64,000 nt of DNA from Heloderma charlesbogerti (GCA_026122225.1 JANEZZ010002066.1:1394664-1458663), one strand, 5' to 3'. Counted from the stretch's first letter, positions 1 through 10,955 are shown. Numbers and translations: made by a program. Notes: generated by a model from the sequence alone, not told the origin.

Positions 1-1160
1 CCCCCCCTGGCTGCTTAAGCCAGGACACAAGCCACCCTGCAGTCTGCAGGCACCCGATGAGCAGCCACCTGCTTCCCCGACGAGCTGCCATTGTGCACAA
101 AATGGTGGCTCATTATGGTGGCAGAGGCAGCAAGAAGGGAGTCGAGGGGGAAGCACCATGGCACTTCCTTCTTGGTTCCCATCCTCCCGCAGTTGCTCGG
201 CGGCAGAGGTGGCAGGATGGGAACCGAGAGGGAAGCACCATGGTGCTTCTCTCTCACCTCCCATCCTGCTGCAGCTGCCAAGCAACCACATCTCTGTCTG
301 CCAGTCGCCAGCAGAAGGTAGGGATGTACGAAAGTCACCTTTTCACAGGGGTGATTCGCGGTGGGGGGGAGGCACTTTGCTTCTCCCCCCGAAGTTCAGG
401 CGCCGGGGGGGGAGGCGCCCCGCCTCACCCGGACGAAATTCAGGCCGGGGAGAAGCGCCCCGTGTCCCCGGCCGCGAAAAAAAAGTGAAGAAAAAAAAAA
501 CCGGGATAGGCTACGTAGCCTATCACGGCTAGATTTCCAAAGTCAGCCGTGATAGGCTACTTTAATCATCACGTAGCCTATCACGGGTGTGTGTTTTGTT
601 TTGTTTTTTACTTTTTTATTTTGTAATGGCAGTGGTGGCAGCCGGTCGGGAGACCGGCCGCCGCCCCCCCCGCCAGGATCCGCCGCCGAGAGGGACATTT
701 GGCCACGGTAAGTCCCATCCCGGGGGGGGGCGGGGGGCCAGCGGGCCGGCGGAGAATTTCCCCAACACTTTCGGGGGGCCGAATGCCTCGGCGCTCAGCC
801 TCCCGAAGATTCGTGGAGAAATTCTCCGCCATCCCTAGCAGAAGGAGGCACATTTGCTTGGCGGCAGCAGCCCCTCATGTTCTCCTTCCTTGCGAGGAGA
901 GCATGAAAGGGTGACAGACAAATGGGGCCTTTTCAATAAAGGCTGATTTTACATAAATTGTGGCTGCCATTTACGTAAAATCAGCTTTTACAAAACAAGC
1001 CAAGCCGCCAGTTGGGCAAGGAGCAGGGACTGCTGCGCTTGTCCGACTTGGCATGCACCGAGACGGGCAAGCACAGGGTTGGCGGACTGGCGTTCAGGGG
1101 GCCGAACTGGTGGGAACCTGCTGAGTTCAAGTCCCCAAATGGATGCTTGCGACATCCCTA
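1..1160. mobile_element. Outer hAT-like non-autonomous element, left end outside window
   Basis: GC-rich non-coding DNA that ends in GACATCCCTA at 1151-1160, the terminus shared by the hAT-like elements here. It is split by a second element at 319-837. The interior has inverted 'AAAATGGTGGCTCAT' and 'TGGCTGCCATTTACG' type motifs, related to the elements at 24219-24650 and 62927-63285. The left end and its TSD are outside the window, so the boundary cannot be tested. No coding capacity is credible: the open frames are GC-rich and low-complexity. Confidence 0.5.
319..837 (+). mobile_element. F1 hAT-like MITE, TSD GCAGAAGG
   Basis: Starts TAGGGATGTACGAAAGTCAC (end B) and ends ATTCTCCGCCATCCCTA (end A). 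It is flanked by a perfect 8-bp duplication GCAGAAGG at 311-318 and 838-845, which is the hAT hallmark. A short central block carries the P1 palindrome (GATAGGCTACGTAGCCTATC) twice. The right arm has ATGGCAGTGGTGGCAGCC followed by a donor-like CACGGTAAGT near 704-713. Non-coding. It is inserted in the element spanning 1-1160. Confidence 0.88.
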
Positions 1161-1560
1161 AACAGAACTATTTCTTTCTCAAGGTGGCTTACAGTTAATA
1201 GCACAGGAACATTAAGAAAGCACCCAACAGTACCTAGATCCAATATCTAAAACATCAAAACTAAAAGCAGCAACATGAAACAACTCCAAATGTACTAGTA
1301 AAACTATATTTCAATTAAAACAGAGAAAATGGAAGTTTAAAGACCGAAGCCCTCTTATAAGCAAACAGGGAAAGAGAAATTTACCTCCTTCAGGAGGAGA
1401 GAATTCCATAAATGTGAGGGCTCCACTCAAAAGGTCCTGTCTCTTGTACTAACAGCCAGCCTAACTGACCTTGATGATGGTCATATGAGTTGGGCTTTGA
1501 TAGCCAATCTTATGACCTAGCTAGGTATACATGGATGAAGATGGTCCCCCAGGTAACCAG
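1161..1560 (-). mobile_element. L2-like LINE 3' fragment (degraded)
   Basis: On the minus strand this resembles the 3' part of the better preserved L2 copy at 16610-17300. It shows A-rich '...AAAACATCAAAACTAAAAG', then 'AGAATTCCATAAATGTGAGGG' type sequence and a region about preserved position. It is highly decayed and has no usable reading frame. The class call rests on resemblance to the other copy in this window, not on a database search. Confidence 0.5.
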
Positions 1561-1570
1561 CTACCAAACC

Positions 1571-1596
1571 TTATTTATTTATTTATTTATTTATTT
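1571..1596. repeat. (TTTA)n microsatellite
   Basis: About six tandem TTTA units at the border between the L2-like fragment and the following CR1 copy. It is typical of a LINE 3' tail expanding into a microsatellite. Confidence 0.85.
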
Positions 1597-2074
1597 CGTT
1601 TACATCCCACCTTTTTTCCTCCTTCATAGAATCACAGAATCATAGAACAGTAGGGTTGGAAGGGGCCTACAAAGCCATTGAGTCCAACCCCCTGCTCAGT
1701 GCAGGAATCCAAGTCAGAGCATCCCTGACAGATGGCTGTCCAGTCTTGTCTCGCCTCCAGTGTAGGAGAGCCCACTACCTCCCTAGGTAATTGGTTCCAT
1801 TGTCATATTGCTCTAACAGGAAGTTTTTCCGGATGTTCAGACAGAATCTGACTTCCTGTAACTTGAGCCCATTCTTCCGTGTCCTGCACTCTGGGATGAT
1901 CAAGAAGAGATCCTGGCCTTCCTCTCTGTGACAACCTTTCAAGTACTTGAAGAATGCTATCATATCACCCCTCAGTCTTCTCTTCTCAAGGCGAAACATG
2001 CCCATTTCTTTTAGTTGCTCTTCATAGGGCTTTGTTTCCAGTCCCCTGATCATCTTTGTTGCCCTCCTCTGAAC

Positions 2075-3031
2075 TAGGGGTGGACGAAAGTCACTTACCT
2101 TTTCTCGCAGCTTGTTCGCGGTGGGGGGGAGCACTTCGCTGCTCCCCCCGCGAAGTTCAGGCCGGGGGGGAGGCTTCCCGCCTTGCCCGGCCGAAATTCA
2201 GGCCGGGGAGGAGGCTTCCCTTCTCGCCCGGCCGAAATTCAGGCCGGGGAGGAGGCGCCTCGCCTCGCCCGGCCGCGAACGCGAAAGTAAAAAAAAAAAA
2301 AAACAACCCTGATAGGCTACGTGACGATTCACGTAGCCTATCACGGCTAGATCTGCAAAGTCAGCCGTGATAGGCTACGTGAATTGTCACGTAGCCTATC
2401 ACAGGTGACTTTAAAAAAAAAAAGCGCGTACGCGAATGGCGGCCCCCATAGGGAGCCACCATTCGCGTTCCTTATTTAGTTGCTGTAGTCTACGTAAATG
2501 TTTACGTAGACTACGGCGAAAATAAGGGCGACGCAAATAGCGTTGCCCTTATTTTCACCGTAGTCTACGTAAACATTTACGTAGACTACAGCAACCAAAT
2601 AAGGAACGGGAATGGCGGCTCCCTATGGGGGCCGCCATTATCCGTACACACTTCTTTTCTTTTTTTTTAAGTCACCCGTGATAGGCTACGTGACGATTCA
2701 CGTAGCCTATCACGGCTGACTTTGCAAATCTAGCCGTGATAGGCTACGTGAATCGTCATGTAGCCTATCAGGGGACTTTTTTTTTTTCCTTTTATTGCAA
2801 TGGCGGGGGCGGCAGCCGGTCGAAAGACCGGCTGCCGCTCCCGCCCCGCTCGAACACCCGATGAACTGCCAGCTGGACCCGCCGCCGGGAGTGACATTCA
2901 GGGAAGGTAAGTCCCGTCCCTGGGGGGGTGCGGGGGGTGCGGAGGATTTCTCCCCGAAACTTGTTCGGGGGGCCGAACACGTTGGCGCTCGGCCCCCCGA
3001 AGTTTCGGGGAGAAATTCTCCGCCATCCCTA
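2075..3031 (+). mobile_element. F1 hAT-like MITE in CR1, TSD CTCTGAAC
   Basis: Starts TAGGGGTGGACGAAAGTCAC and ends CTCCGCCATCCCTA. The perfect duplication CTCTGAAC lies at 2067-2074 and 3032-3039, inside the CR1 copy. The interior is a large palindrome centred near 2537. Modules are P1 (GTGATAGGCTACGTGA), P3 (GCGAATGGCGGCCCCC / GGGGGCCGCCATT), P2 (GTAGTCTACGTAAATG) and a central GCAAATAGC block. End B carries ACTTACCT at 2093-2100, a minus-strand donor. End A carries AAGGTAAGT at 2904-2912. It is almost identical to the element at 15430-16318, which suggests recent mobility of this subfamily. Confidence 0.93.
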
Positions 3032-3384
3032 CTCTGAACCCTCTCCAGTTTGTCTGCATCCTTCTTAAAACGTGGCACCCAGAACTGGGCACAGTACTCC
3101 AGATGAGGCCTAACCAGTGCTGAGTAGAGGGGGAACTAGTACTTCATGGGATTTGGAAGCTATGCTTCAATTAATGCAGCCCAAAGTAGCATTTGCCTTT
3201 TTTGCAGCACATCACATGGTTGGCTCATATTCAGCTTGTGATCTACAACAATTCCAAGATCCTTCTCTTGGATCTTGTTGTTCAGCCATTTATCCCCCAT
3301 CTTGTAACTGTGCATTTGGATTCTTTTTGCTAGGTGCAGAACTTGTCATTTACCCTTATTAAATGTAATTCTGTTGTTTTCTGC

Positions 3385-3609
3385 CTAGTGCTCCAGCCTA
3401 TCAAGATCACTTTGAATTTTGTTTCTGTCTTCCAAGGTATTAGCTATCCTGCCTAATTTTGTGTCATCTGCAAATTTGATCAGCATTCCCTGCACCTCCT
3501 CCTCCAAGTCATTAATAAAAATGTTGAAGAGCACTGGGCCTAGGACTGAGCCCTGTGGTAGCCCTCTTGTTACCTCTCCCCAGTTTGAGAAGACCCCATT
3601 GATAAGCAC
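3385..3609 (-). pseudogene. CR1 reverse transcriptase fragment (motifs B and C)
   Basis: This open frame of about 74 codons encodes part of a CR1-clade RT. Visible motifs are [18 protein letters not shown] (RT motif B), then [10 protein letters not shown] (motif C; the FADD form is normal for CR1) and the following thumb region. The RT makes cDNA at a nicked target by target-primed reverse transcription. It is a fragment with no start-codon context or endonuclease, and is cut off from the rest of ORF2 by 5' truncation and by the F1 insertion downstream. It continues, with breaks, into the C-terminal 'RRATKMIRGLETKPYEEQL' region at 1775-2074. Confidence 0.9.
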
Positions 3610-3619
3610 TCTTTGAGTA

Positions 3620-4210
3620 AGGAACCCAAGGAGGTTTAAAGGGCTTTAAAAGTCAATACCAGACTATGCTGCTGGTAAGTATTTCTAGATCAGCTCTTTA
3701 CTCACTATAGTGAAAAGATGTACAGGCTGCATCAGGATCTTACCACACTCATGTTTGTAATGCCTTTGAAAGCTCTTGGCATAACCCCCGATGGCCAGGT
3801 TTGGATGACACACTGCAATACCATCAGGGGTTATTTGAAGTGGCACAGCTTGGCACGTTGTGCATACCAGATCAATGTAAAGCTACCTCTTTTTCTTTCT
3901 TGTTGAAAGGTGGGTTGGCAGTAGAACATTATTCCAGATATCCAGTCATAGATATCACGGATCTTACATACCTTCTGGACTTCAATATATTACTTGTCAG
4001 AACCTTTAGAAATAGGCTGGACAAAAAAGCTCGGAATTGTCCCCTAAATGCTTACAGAAACTTCGTATGACAATTACTGTGTTTAGTGCAGACACAGTTC
4101 AGAAATGTATGTATTATATTAAGCATGACACAAATATCTTCACAGTAGACGTGTAACCTATTCTTCTGACATACCTTGGTAGCCCATGCAAAATTATTGC
4201 AGATTGTTCA
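3620..4210. other. Unassigned interspersed sequence
   Basis: AT-rich DNA without a recognisable repeat terminus or a convincing coding frame. It may be single-copy sequence between LINE copies. Confidence 0.5.
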
Positions 4211-5037
4211 ATTTCTTTATTTAAAACATTTCTATCCCGCCCTATATCATTAAGATCTCAGGGCAGCATACAGATAAAATCAATGTAAACAGTATAAAAC
4301 AATAATTGAAACATCTAAAAACATTAAACTGTTAAACAAGGTAAAACCAGTTAAAATCCAAAACAATAAAACAGTTAAAACAATGTGCTAAGGCACACAT
4401 TTAGCCCTCAGAGGCTTTGGTAAAAAGCCACGTTTTTACTTGGTGCCAAAACAACACCCATGTCTGTGCCAATCAGGCCTCCAAGGGGAGGGCATTCCAC
4501 AACCGGGGTGCCACAGCAGAGAAGGTGCTCTCCCACGTCCCACCATAGTGTATGTCTCGCACTGCTGGGACACAGAGGAGGGCCCCTCCAACAGATTTCA
4601 GTCCTCAGGCAGGCATATATAGGGGGAGGCACTCCCTCAAATACCGAGGTCCCAAGCTGCTTAGGGCTTTAAATGTAATCACCAAAACCTTGAATTCCGA
4701 CTGGAAGCGTATTGGCAGCTGGTGCAAGTCCTTTAAAACCGGTGTTATATGATTTTTTTACAAGATATTCTGGTAAGCAGTCTAGCTGCTGCATTTTGCA
4801 GCAGCTGCAACTTCCGAGTCATCTTCAAGGGCGGCCCCAACTTAAGTGCATTGCAATAGTCTAATCAGGAAGTGACCAGCGCATGCACTACTGTGACTAG
4901 GTTATCCCTGTCCAGGAAAGGCTGTAGATGGCAGATCAGCCGAAGCTGGCCCCAAGTTCTCCAGGCCACAGAGTTCACCTGGGGCTCCAGTCTCAGAGAG
5001 GGACCTAGGAGTACTCCCAAGCTACGCACCTGCTCCT

Positions 5038-5265
5038 TCAGGGGGAGTGCAACCCCATCCAGGACAGGTCGCTTACCCAGTCACCAGACTTGGAACCACC
5101 AATCCACACAGCTTCCATCTTGTCAGGATTTAGCTTCAGTTTACTGGCCCTCATCCAGCCCATTATAGCCTCCAGGCACTGGTCCAGCACCTTCACCACC
5201 TCAGCCAACTCCGACAACAGGGAGAAATAGAGCGGAGTATCATCAGTGTACTGGTGACACCCCAC
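5038..5265 (-). pseudogene. L2 ORF2 remnant after motif C
   Basis: The translated fragment includes HQYTDDTPLYFSLLS, the motif C region. Here the expected YADD box reads YTDD. It is followed by ASKLKLNPDKMEAVWIGG, equivalent to NKLKLNPDKTAVLLVGG in the L2 copy at 16809-17660. Altered residues and frame breaks mark it as inactive. Confidence 0.8.
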
Positions 5266-5437
5266 CCCAAAACTCCTAATGACCTCTCACAACGGCTTCA
5301 TATATATGTTGAACAACATGGGGGATAGGAGAAAAGGAATCCAAGTTCGGTGGGAGGTTTTAAAAAAGGAACTTCTCAAGGCACAATCATAAACAATTCC
5401 AACAAGAAGAAAAGGTGGAAGACAACAGAAGAAGCCA

Positions 5438-6305
5438 ATGTGGCTCCACAAAAAGCTTAGGGATGACCTGAAAACAAAAAAGGACACATATAGGAAGTGG
5501 AAAGAAGGCCAAGTGACAAAGGAAGAGTACAGGCAGGTAGCACAGAATTGCAGGGATGGCGTCAGGAAGGCTAAAGCTGAGAACGAGCTGAGGTTAGCGA
5601 GGGATGCTAAAAGCAACAAAAAGGCTTTCTTCAGCTATGTGCACAGTGAAAGACAGAGGAAGTGGTTGTTCAGCTATTAAGTAAGGATGGCAAAATGATA
5701 ACAGAAGACAAAGAAAAGGCAGGTGTGCTTAATTCCTACTTTGGCTCAGTCTTCTCCCAAAAGAGGGTCTATGACCCCCCTGGCAAAGGCAAAGTAGAGG
5801 CTGAAGGGGCAGGATTGCAGCTTGAGATCGATAGGCATATGGTCAAGGAACAGGTCATTACTTTGAATGAGTTCAAATCTCCAGGGCCAGATGAACTGCA
5901 TCCTCGAGTAATAAAGGAACTGTCAGAAGTACTCTCAGAACCGCTGTCTATTATCTTTGAGAAATCATGGAGGACGGGGGAAGTGCCAGATGACTGGAGG
6001 AGGGCTAATGTTGTCCCTATCTTCAAAAAGGGTAAAAAGGGGGAACCTGGAACTACAGACCAATCAGTCTGACATCACTCCCTGGGAAAACCATGGAGCA
6101 GATGATAAAGCATCATTCTGTAAGCATCTTGAAAACAATGCAGTGATTACTCGAAGCCAACATGGATTTGTCAAAAACAAGTCCTGCCAGATGAATCTGA
6201 TCTCATTTTTTGACCAAGTAACCTCCCTTGTGGACCATGGGAATGCTGTAGACATAATATACCTCAACTTCAGCAAAGCTTTTGACAAAGTGCCCCAAGA
6301 TATCC
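5438..6305 (+). pseudogene. CR1 ORF2 linker and N-terminal RT, frameshifted
   Basis: The reading frame starts in the conserved linker ([15 protein letters not shown]...) and shifts frame near 5665. It continues with FKSPGPDELHPRVIKEL and RRANVVPIFKKGKK (RT motifs 0-2), then breaks again near 6040-6110. Motif A reads YLNFSKAFDKV, so the catalytic aspartate of the usual LDFSKAFD is replaced by asparagine. That change alone would abolish polymerisation. The frame is then cut by the F1 insertion at 6306. Confidence 0.9.
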
Positions 6306-7142
6306 TAGGGATGGTGGAGAATTCCGCCATGGATCTCGGTGAGGCTGAAGGCCAGTGCATTCGGCCTCCCAAAATCCATGGCGGAACGAAGCCCACATGC
6401 CCCCAACCCATGAAAGGTGTGAGGAACGGAGCCCCCAACCGACGAATGGCGCGTGAAACAGAGCACTTACCTGCTGCCATCCACGCTGAGTTACGAATGG
6501 CAGCCGCCATTCGCTTCCTGATCATAGCCGTGATAGGCTACATTAATACTTAGGTAGCCTATCACGGTTAATACAGGGATGCCATTTGCATCCCTGCAGA
6601 GGCCGTGATAGGCTACGTAAGTATTTACGTAGCCTATCACAGCAAGCAAAAACCCCAAACAAACGCCTACGCAAATGGTGGCGGCTACAGCGGCCGCCAT
6701 TTGCATTCCCTATTTTTTGCTGTTTTATCCTACGTAAATATTTACATAGGCTATTACGGTGAAAAAAAAGAGGAACACAAATGGCAGCCGCTGTAGCCGC
6801 CGCCGGTTGCATATGCTGTTGTTGTTGTTTTTGTCCTGCCGTGATAGGCTACGTAAATACTTACGTAGCCTATCACGGCAGCCTGGCTGGACGCAAATGG
6901 CTGCTGCTACAGCAGTCGCCATTTACATCCACAGCAGCCTGTCCGCGGCCGGAACTCTGGCTGCAGACAGCCCTGGCCGGCTGCTCCACAGAGCCGCTGC
7001 GGAGTGGAGCCGGCTGGGCAGGATCCCGGGGGAGAGGACCGGATCGCCTCCCCCCACATCGAGGATTCCGGGGGAGGGACAGAGCTCCCCCCCCACCGCA
7101 AGTCACATCCGCGAAAAGGTAAGTGATTTTCGTACATCCCTA
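6306..7142 (-). mobile_element. F1 hAT-like MITE in CR1, TSD (A/T)GATATCC
   Basis: Starts TAGGGATGGTGGAGAATTCC (end A) and ends TTTCGTACATCCCTA (end B). The flanks AGATATCC (6298-6305) and TGATATCC (7143-7150) match at 7 of 8 positions. The interior is a string of palindromes: GTGATAGGCTACGTAAGTAT and its mirror, and CAAATGGCAGCC / GGCGGCCATTTG. The right arm ends with AAGGTAAGT at 7116-7124, an outward donor-like site, 18 bases before the terminus. Non-coding. Confidence 0.9.
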
Positions 7143-7150
7143 TGATATCC

Positions 7151-8018
7151 TGATGAGCAAACTAGCTCAAAGTGGGCTAGATGAAACAACGATCCGGTGG
7201 ATGCACATTTGGCTACAGAATGGAACTCAAAGAGTGGTTATCAATGGGACCTTCTCAAACTGGGGAGGGGTAACGAGTGGGGTACCGCAGGGCTCAATCC
7301 TGGGCCCAGTGCTCTTCAACATTTTTTTAATGTCTTGGAGGAGGAGGTGCAGGGAATGCTCATCAGATTTGCAGATGACACAAAATTGGGCAGGATAGCT
7401 AATACTTTGGAAGACAGAAACAAAATTCAAAGTGATCTTGATAGACTGGAGTGCAAGGCAGAAAACAACAGAATGACATTTAATAGGGATAAATGTCAAG
7501 TTCTGCACCTAGCAAAAAGAAACCAAATGCACAGCTACAAGATGGGGGATACTTGGCTCAAAAGTACTAGAAGCAAGAAGGATCTTGGAATTGTTGTCAA
7601 TCACAAGCTGAATATGAGCCAACCATGTGATGTGGCTGCAAAAAAGGCAAATGCCATTTTGAGCTGCATTAATAGAAGCATAGCTTCCAAATCCTGGGAA
7701 GTACTAGTTCCCCTCTATTCAGCACAGGTTAGGCCTCATCTGGAGTACTGTGTCCAGTTCTGGGCACCACACTTTAAGAAGGATGCAGACAAACTGGAGA
7801 GGGTCCAGAGGAGGGCAACAAAGATGATCAGGGGACTGGAAGCAAAACCCTATGAAGAGAGACTGAAAGAACTGGGCATGTTTAGCCTTGAGAAGAGAAG
7901 ACTGAGGGGCGATATGATAGCTCTCTTCAAGTACTTAAAAAGTTGTCACAGAGAGGAAGGCCAGGATCTCTCCTCAATCATCCCAGAGTGCAGGACACAG
8001 AATAATGGGCTCAAGTGA
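7151..8018 (+). pseudogene. CR1 RT motifs B/C and C-terminal domain, frameshifted
   Basis: The first frame carries [16 protein letters not shown] (motif B), then shifts in the T run near 7320. The next frame carries [20 protein letters not shown] (motif C) and a long intact C-terminal tract to 8018. That tract includes KKDLGIVVNHKLNMS, RPHLEYCVQFWAPHFKKD and RRATKMIRGLEAKPYEERL, all diagnostic of vertebrate CR1. The stop at 8018 is followed by the CR1 3' UTR. It is inactive through its frameshifts and the motif A change upstream. Confidence 0.92.
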
Positions 8019-8285
8019 CAGGAAGCCAGATTCCGGCTGAACATCAGGAAAAACGTCCTGACTGTTCGAGCAATATGCCAATGGAACCAGTTCCCTAGGG
8101 AGGTGGTGGGCTCTCCCACACTGGAGGCCTTCAAGATGAGGCTGGACAGCCATCTGTCAGGGATGCTCTGACTTGGATTCCTGCATTGAGCAGGGGGTTG
8201 GACTTGATGGCCTTGTAGGCCCCTTCCAACCCTACTATTCTATGATTCTATGAATAGAACCCTGTGGCTCCCAGCAGCTTAAAAG

Positions 8286-9083
8286 TCATCGTGTAGAACA
8301 AGAATCCCCCAATACCGCTCTCTGGAATCGGCCTTGCAGGTAGGAGCAGAACCACTGTAGCACAGTGCCCCCAACCCCCATCCCACATTGCCTATCCAGT
8401 AAGACCCCATGATCAATGGCATCAAAAGCAGCTGAGAGATCCCGGAAGATCAACAGGGTAGCACTCCCCTGTCTAACCCAGAGTAGGTTGTCAGTCAGAG
8501 CAACCGAGGCCGTTTCAGTACCATACCCTGGCCTGAAAGCAGACTGAAATGGGTCCAGATAATCAGTTTCCTCCAAGAAAGTCTGAAGCTGCCCAGTCAC
8601 CACACACTCAAGCACCTTGCCCAAAAAGCAGATGTTGGCAATGGGGCTATAGTTCTCACACACCTCTGGGTCCAGGGAGGGCCTCTTCAGGAGAGGGCAC
8701 ACTACAGCCTCTTTCAAGGTAGCAGGAACCACCCCCTGCCAAAGCGAAGCATTTACCACTCCCTGAACCCACCCAGCCAATCCACCCCTGCTAGATCGTA
8801 TAAGCCAAGATGGGCAAGGGTCAAGCTGACATGTGATGGGCCAGACTGCTTCAAGCGTCTTGTCCACATCGTCAGGCTCCAACAGCTGAAAATGATCCCA
8901 GGAAACACAACCAGACGGAACACTGGACACCTCCCCAGACTCTGCGATAACTGTGGCGTCAAGTTCTGAGTGAATATGAGCGGCTTTCTCCTTGAAGTAT
9001 CTAGCAAACGTATCACAGCAGATGACCGAGGGTTCCAATCCCAGTTTCTCTGAGCCTGAGCAAGATCCCAACAGGCCCTTCAC
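8286..9083 (-). pseudogene. L2 ORF2: linker and RT motifs 0-A
   Basis: An open minus-strand frame of 265 codons aligns by eye with the 722-codon L2 frame at 17663-19831. Shared landmarks are LDPCPSWLIRSSRGGLAGWVQ, ALKEAVVCPLLKR, ETDYLDPFQSAFRPGYGTET and DLSAAFDAIDHGVLLDRQ (motif A, catalytic Asp retained). The normal NYRPVANI box reads NYSPIANI. It lacks its own start and its downstream part lies beyond the CR1 insertion. It is a relic of the polymerase that copies L2 RNA at a nicked target. Confidence 0.88.
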
Positions 9084-9169
9084 CGCTCAGACCAATTCTG
9101 CTGGGTGACATTTTGAGGATGAAATAGATATATAGTAAGACTTTTTTGCCATCCTCACTGCTGCGTAAT

Positions 9170-9812
9170 TAGGGATATACGAAAATCATTTACCTTTCGG
9201 AGAATATGCTAATGGTGCGGGGGGAGGTGTTCCGTCCCTCCCCCCGGAATCCTCGCCGGGGGGGGAGGCGCTCCGTTACTCCCCCCCCCCGAAATCCTGA
9301 CCAGCCAGCTGTGCTTCGCAGCAGCCGGACATCTGGCCACTGGCTAGCAGGGATGCAAATGGTGGCGGCCGTCCCTGCAGTCAGCCGTGATAGGCTACGT
9401 AAATGTTTACGTAGCCTATCACAGCTGATTAAAAAACACTACTTGCGTTCCCCTTATTTTCGCCGTCTTAGTCTACGTAAATGTTTATGTAGACTAAGAC
9501 GTGCCAAAATAAGGAACGCGAATGGCGGTGCCCATGGGCGCCGCCATTTGTGTACGCATGTTTGTTTTTTAAATCAGCCGCGATAGGCTACGTAAACATT
9601 CACGTAGCCTATCACTTTTTTTTGTTTTTTAACTTGGAAATGGCGGCGGCAGCCAGTCGGAAGACCGGGTGCCAAACCGCTGCCACCAGGAAGATCCACG
9701 TAAGCTAAGTCCCGTCCCGGGGGGGGGGGCGTTCTGCCACTGATTTCAGGGGGCCGAATGCGCTGGCATTCAGCCTCTCCGAGATCCATGGCGGAACTTT
9801 CATACATCCCTA
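9170..9812 (+). mobile_element. F1 hAT-like MITE in L2, TSD (T/C)GCGTAAT
   Basis: Starts TAGGGATATACGAAAATCAT (end B) and ends CTTTCATACATCCCTA. Flanks TGCGTAAT (9162-9169) and CGCGTAAT (9813-9820) match at 7 of 8. The interior has GTGATAGGCTACGTAAATG with its mirror, CTTAGTCTACGTAAATG, and CGAATGGCGGTGCC / GGCGCCGCCATT. The donor-like motif is degraded here (ATTTACCT at end B, CGTAAGCTAAGT at end A). Non-coding. Confidence 0.88.
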
Positions 9813-9905
9813 CGCGTAATAGCTACAACAAAGAGTCTTTGCTAATCGTCAGTCATACTCGTTCCGAGACCTGCACTCTAGATGTTGTCCAGCCTGTTTG
9901 ATTGG

Positions 9906-10331
9906 TAGGGATGTATTAAAGTCTTACCTGGCCCCGCACCAGGCAATCCACGTTGTGTGGGGGGGGAGGCGCTCTGTCTCTCTCCCCGGAATCCTCCCCG
10001 GACCAGCTCCGCTCCATGGCGGCTCCGTGGAGCGGGCGGCTGGGCTGCTGTGGCCGCCATTTGCGTGCTTGCAGTCAGCCATGATAGGCTGCATAAGTAT
10101 TTATGTAGCCTACCATGGCAAAGAGCAGGGACGCAAATGGCGGCTGCTACACCATTTGCGTGGCTGCCTTTACCATGATAGGCTATGTAAATACTTACAT
10201 AGCCTATCACAGCTGACTGCAAGCATGCAAATGGCAGCCGCTACGATGGCCGCCATTTGCAGCCGCAACAGCCTGGTAGCGGCCGGCCGGGAGACCAGCT
10301 GGAGCTGCCACCTCATCCGCCGCCAGGTAAG
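9906..10331 (+). mobile_element. F1-related element, right end deleted
   Basis: Begins TAGGGATGTATTAAAGTCTTACC after 'GTTTGATTGG'. It carries three palindromes (ATGATAGGCTGCATAAGTA, ATGATAGGCTATGTAAATAC and CAAATGGCAGCC / GGCCGCCATTTGC). It stops just after CGCCAGGTAAGC at about 10322-10332, where L2 sequence resumes. End A beyond the donor-like motif is missing, so no right terminus or TSD is visible. A deletion spanning the end is the simplest reading. Confidence 0.7.
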
Positions 10332-10349
10332 CTATTGGCAATTCAAACT

Positions 10350-10955
10350 TCACAAGGAAATAATCTGACCATGACAACGGGGCCCCCAAAACCAGATCAT
10401 TTCTCATCTGCCCAACAGCAAAAACCAGGTCCAGGTTACATCCTGCCACACGTGTTGGGCCAGTGATGTACTGAGACAGCCCCATAGTTGTCATGGTTGC
10501 CATGAAGTCCTGAGCAGGCCCTGTCAGGATAGCCTCAGCATGGATGTTGACGTCTCCCAGAACCACTGTCCTAGGATTCTCCAACACCACCTCTGAGGTG
10601 GACAAAGCTGAGACAGATCCACCCCACCGAGCTCATCTACCCAGGTCTCAGTAATGCACACCAGGTCAGCTCCTTCATCCACAATCAAATCATGGATAAT
10701 AATTGTTTTAGTATGGACTGACCTGGCATTCAAAAGCAGCACTGACAGATCAGTCGGTGGGCTAATAGGGCAACCTAGATTTTGAGGTATGAGGGAAGGA
10801 CCAAAAGATGGGACAGATTTAAAATATCTGTCCCACCTTTTCCTTACCTGGCATGTCCAACCCCCAACGCCATACCTCCCTCTACCTGAGATTACTCCAA
10901 TAGGGGCACCCTGTTTCTCCCCTCCCCCCTGGGATTCATCTAAGCGCATGTACAA
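10350..10955 (-). pseudogene. L2 ORF2 endonuclease fragment
   Basis: Two minus-strand segments resemble the apurinic-type endonuclease of the L2 copy at 17663-19831. They are LSVLLLNARSVHTKTIIIHD with LVCITETWVDE (catalytic Glu in TET), and VVLGDVNIHAEA (GDxN box), followed by LGAPLSWSDYFLVKF. The usual SDH box reads SDY, so a catalytic histidine is lost. A stretch between them is deleted relative to the better copy. The endonuclease nicks target DNA to prime reverse transcription; this copy cannot. Confidence 0.85.

Larger units (their letters stand above)
1625..3619 (-). mobile_element. CR1 LINE, 5'-truncated, split by an F1 element
   Basis: On the minus strand the 3' terminus is at about 1625 with the CR1-type tip (ATTCTATGATTCTATG-like, preceded by 'GGGGTTGGACTC' type sequence). 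It runs upstream through the C-terminal domain and the reverse transcriptase (RT) to about 3619. The block 2075-3031 is a later DNA-transposon insertion, and removing it rejoins 'CTCCTCTGAAC' to 'CCTCTCCAG'. The 5' half, including the endonuclease, is absent. 5' truncation is usual for target-primed retrotransposition. Confidence 0.9.
5331..8253 (+). mobile_element. CR1 LINE inserted in L2, split by an F1 element
   Basis: A plus-strand CR1 copy that begins in the linker between endonuclease and RT. It runs through RT and the C-terminal domain and ends with the CR1 tip at about 8195-8253 (GGACTTGATGGCCTTGTAGG, then CTATGATTCTATGA). The L2 sequence continues directly on both sides. The F1 element at 6306-7142 interrupts it between 'GCCCCAAGATATCC' and 'TGATATCCTGATGAG'. 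Several frameshifts are present. It is 5' truncated, since it lacks the endonuclease domain. Confidence 0.92.

Noticed and set aside
57..488. Long GC-rich open frames at the window start
   Set aside because: They overlap on both strands within MITE arms, are low-complexity (Gly, Ala, Arg, Pro) and cross a transposon boundary. GC-rich palindromes give open frames by chance.
2430..2640. CRISPR-like array of palindromic repeats
   Set aside because: Spacing is symmetric and not regular, spacers repeat between copies, and the genome is clearly vertebrate.
6543..7145. Frames with repeated 'DRLRKYLRSLSR' or 'VIGYVNIYVAYHG' peptides, also in other F1 copies
   Set aside because: The peptide repeat is the translation of the P1 palindrome in different frames on both strands. 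There is no start context or codon bias, and each copy is interrupted.
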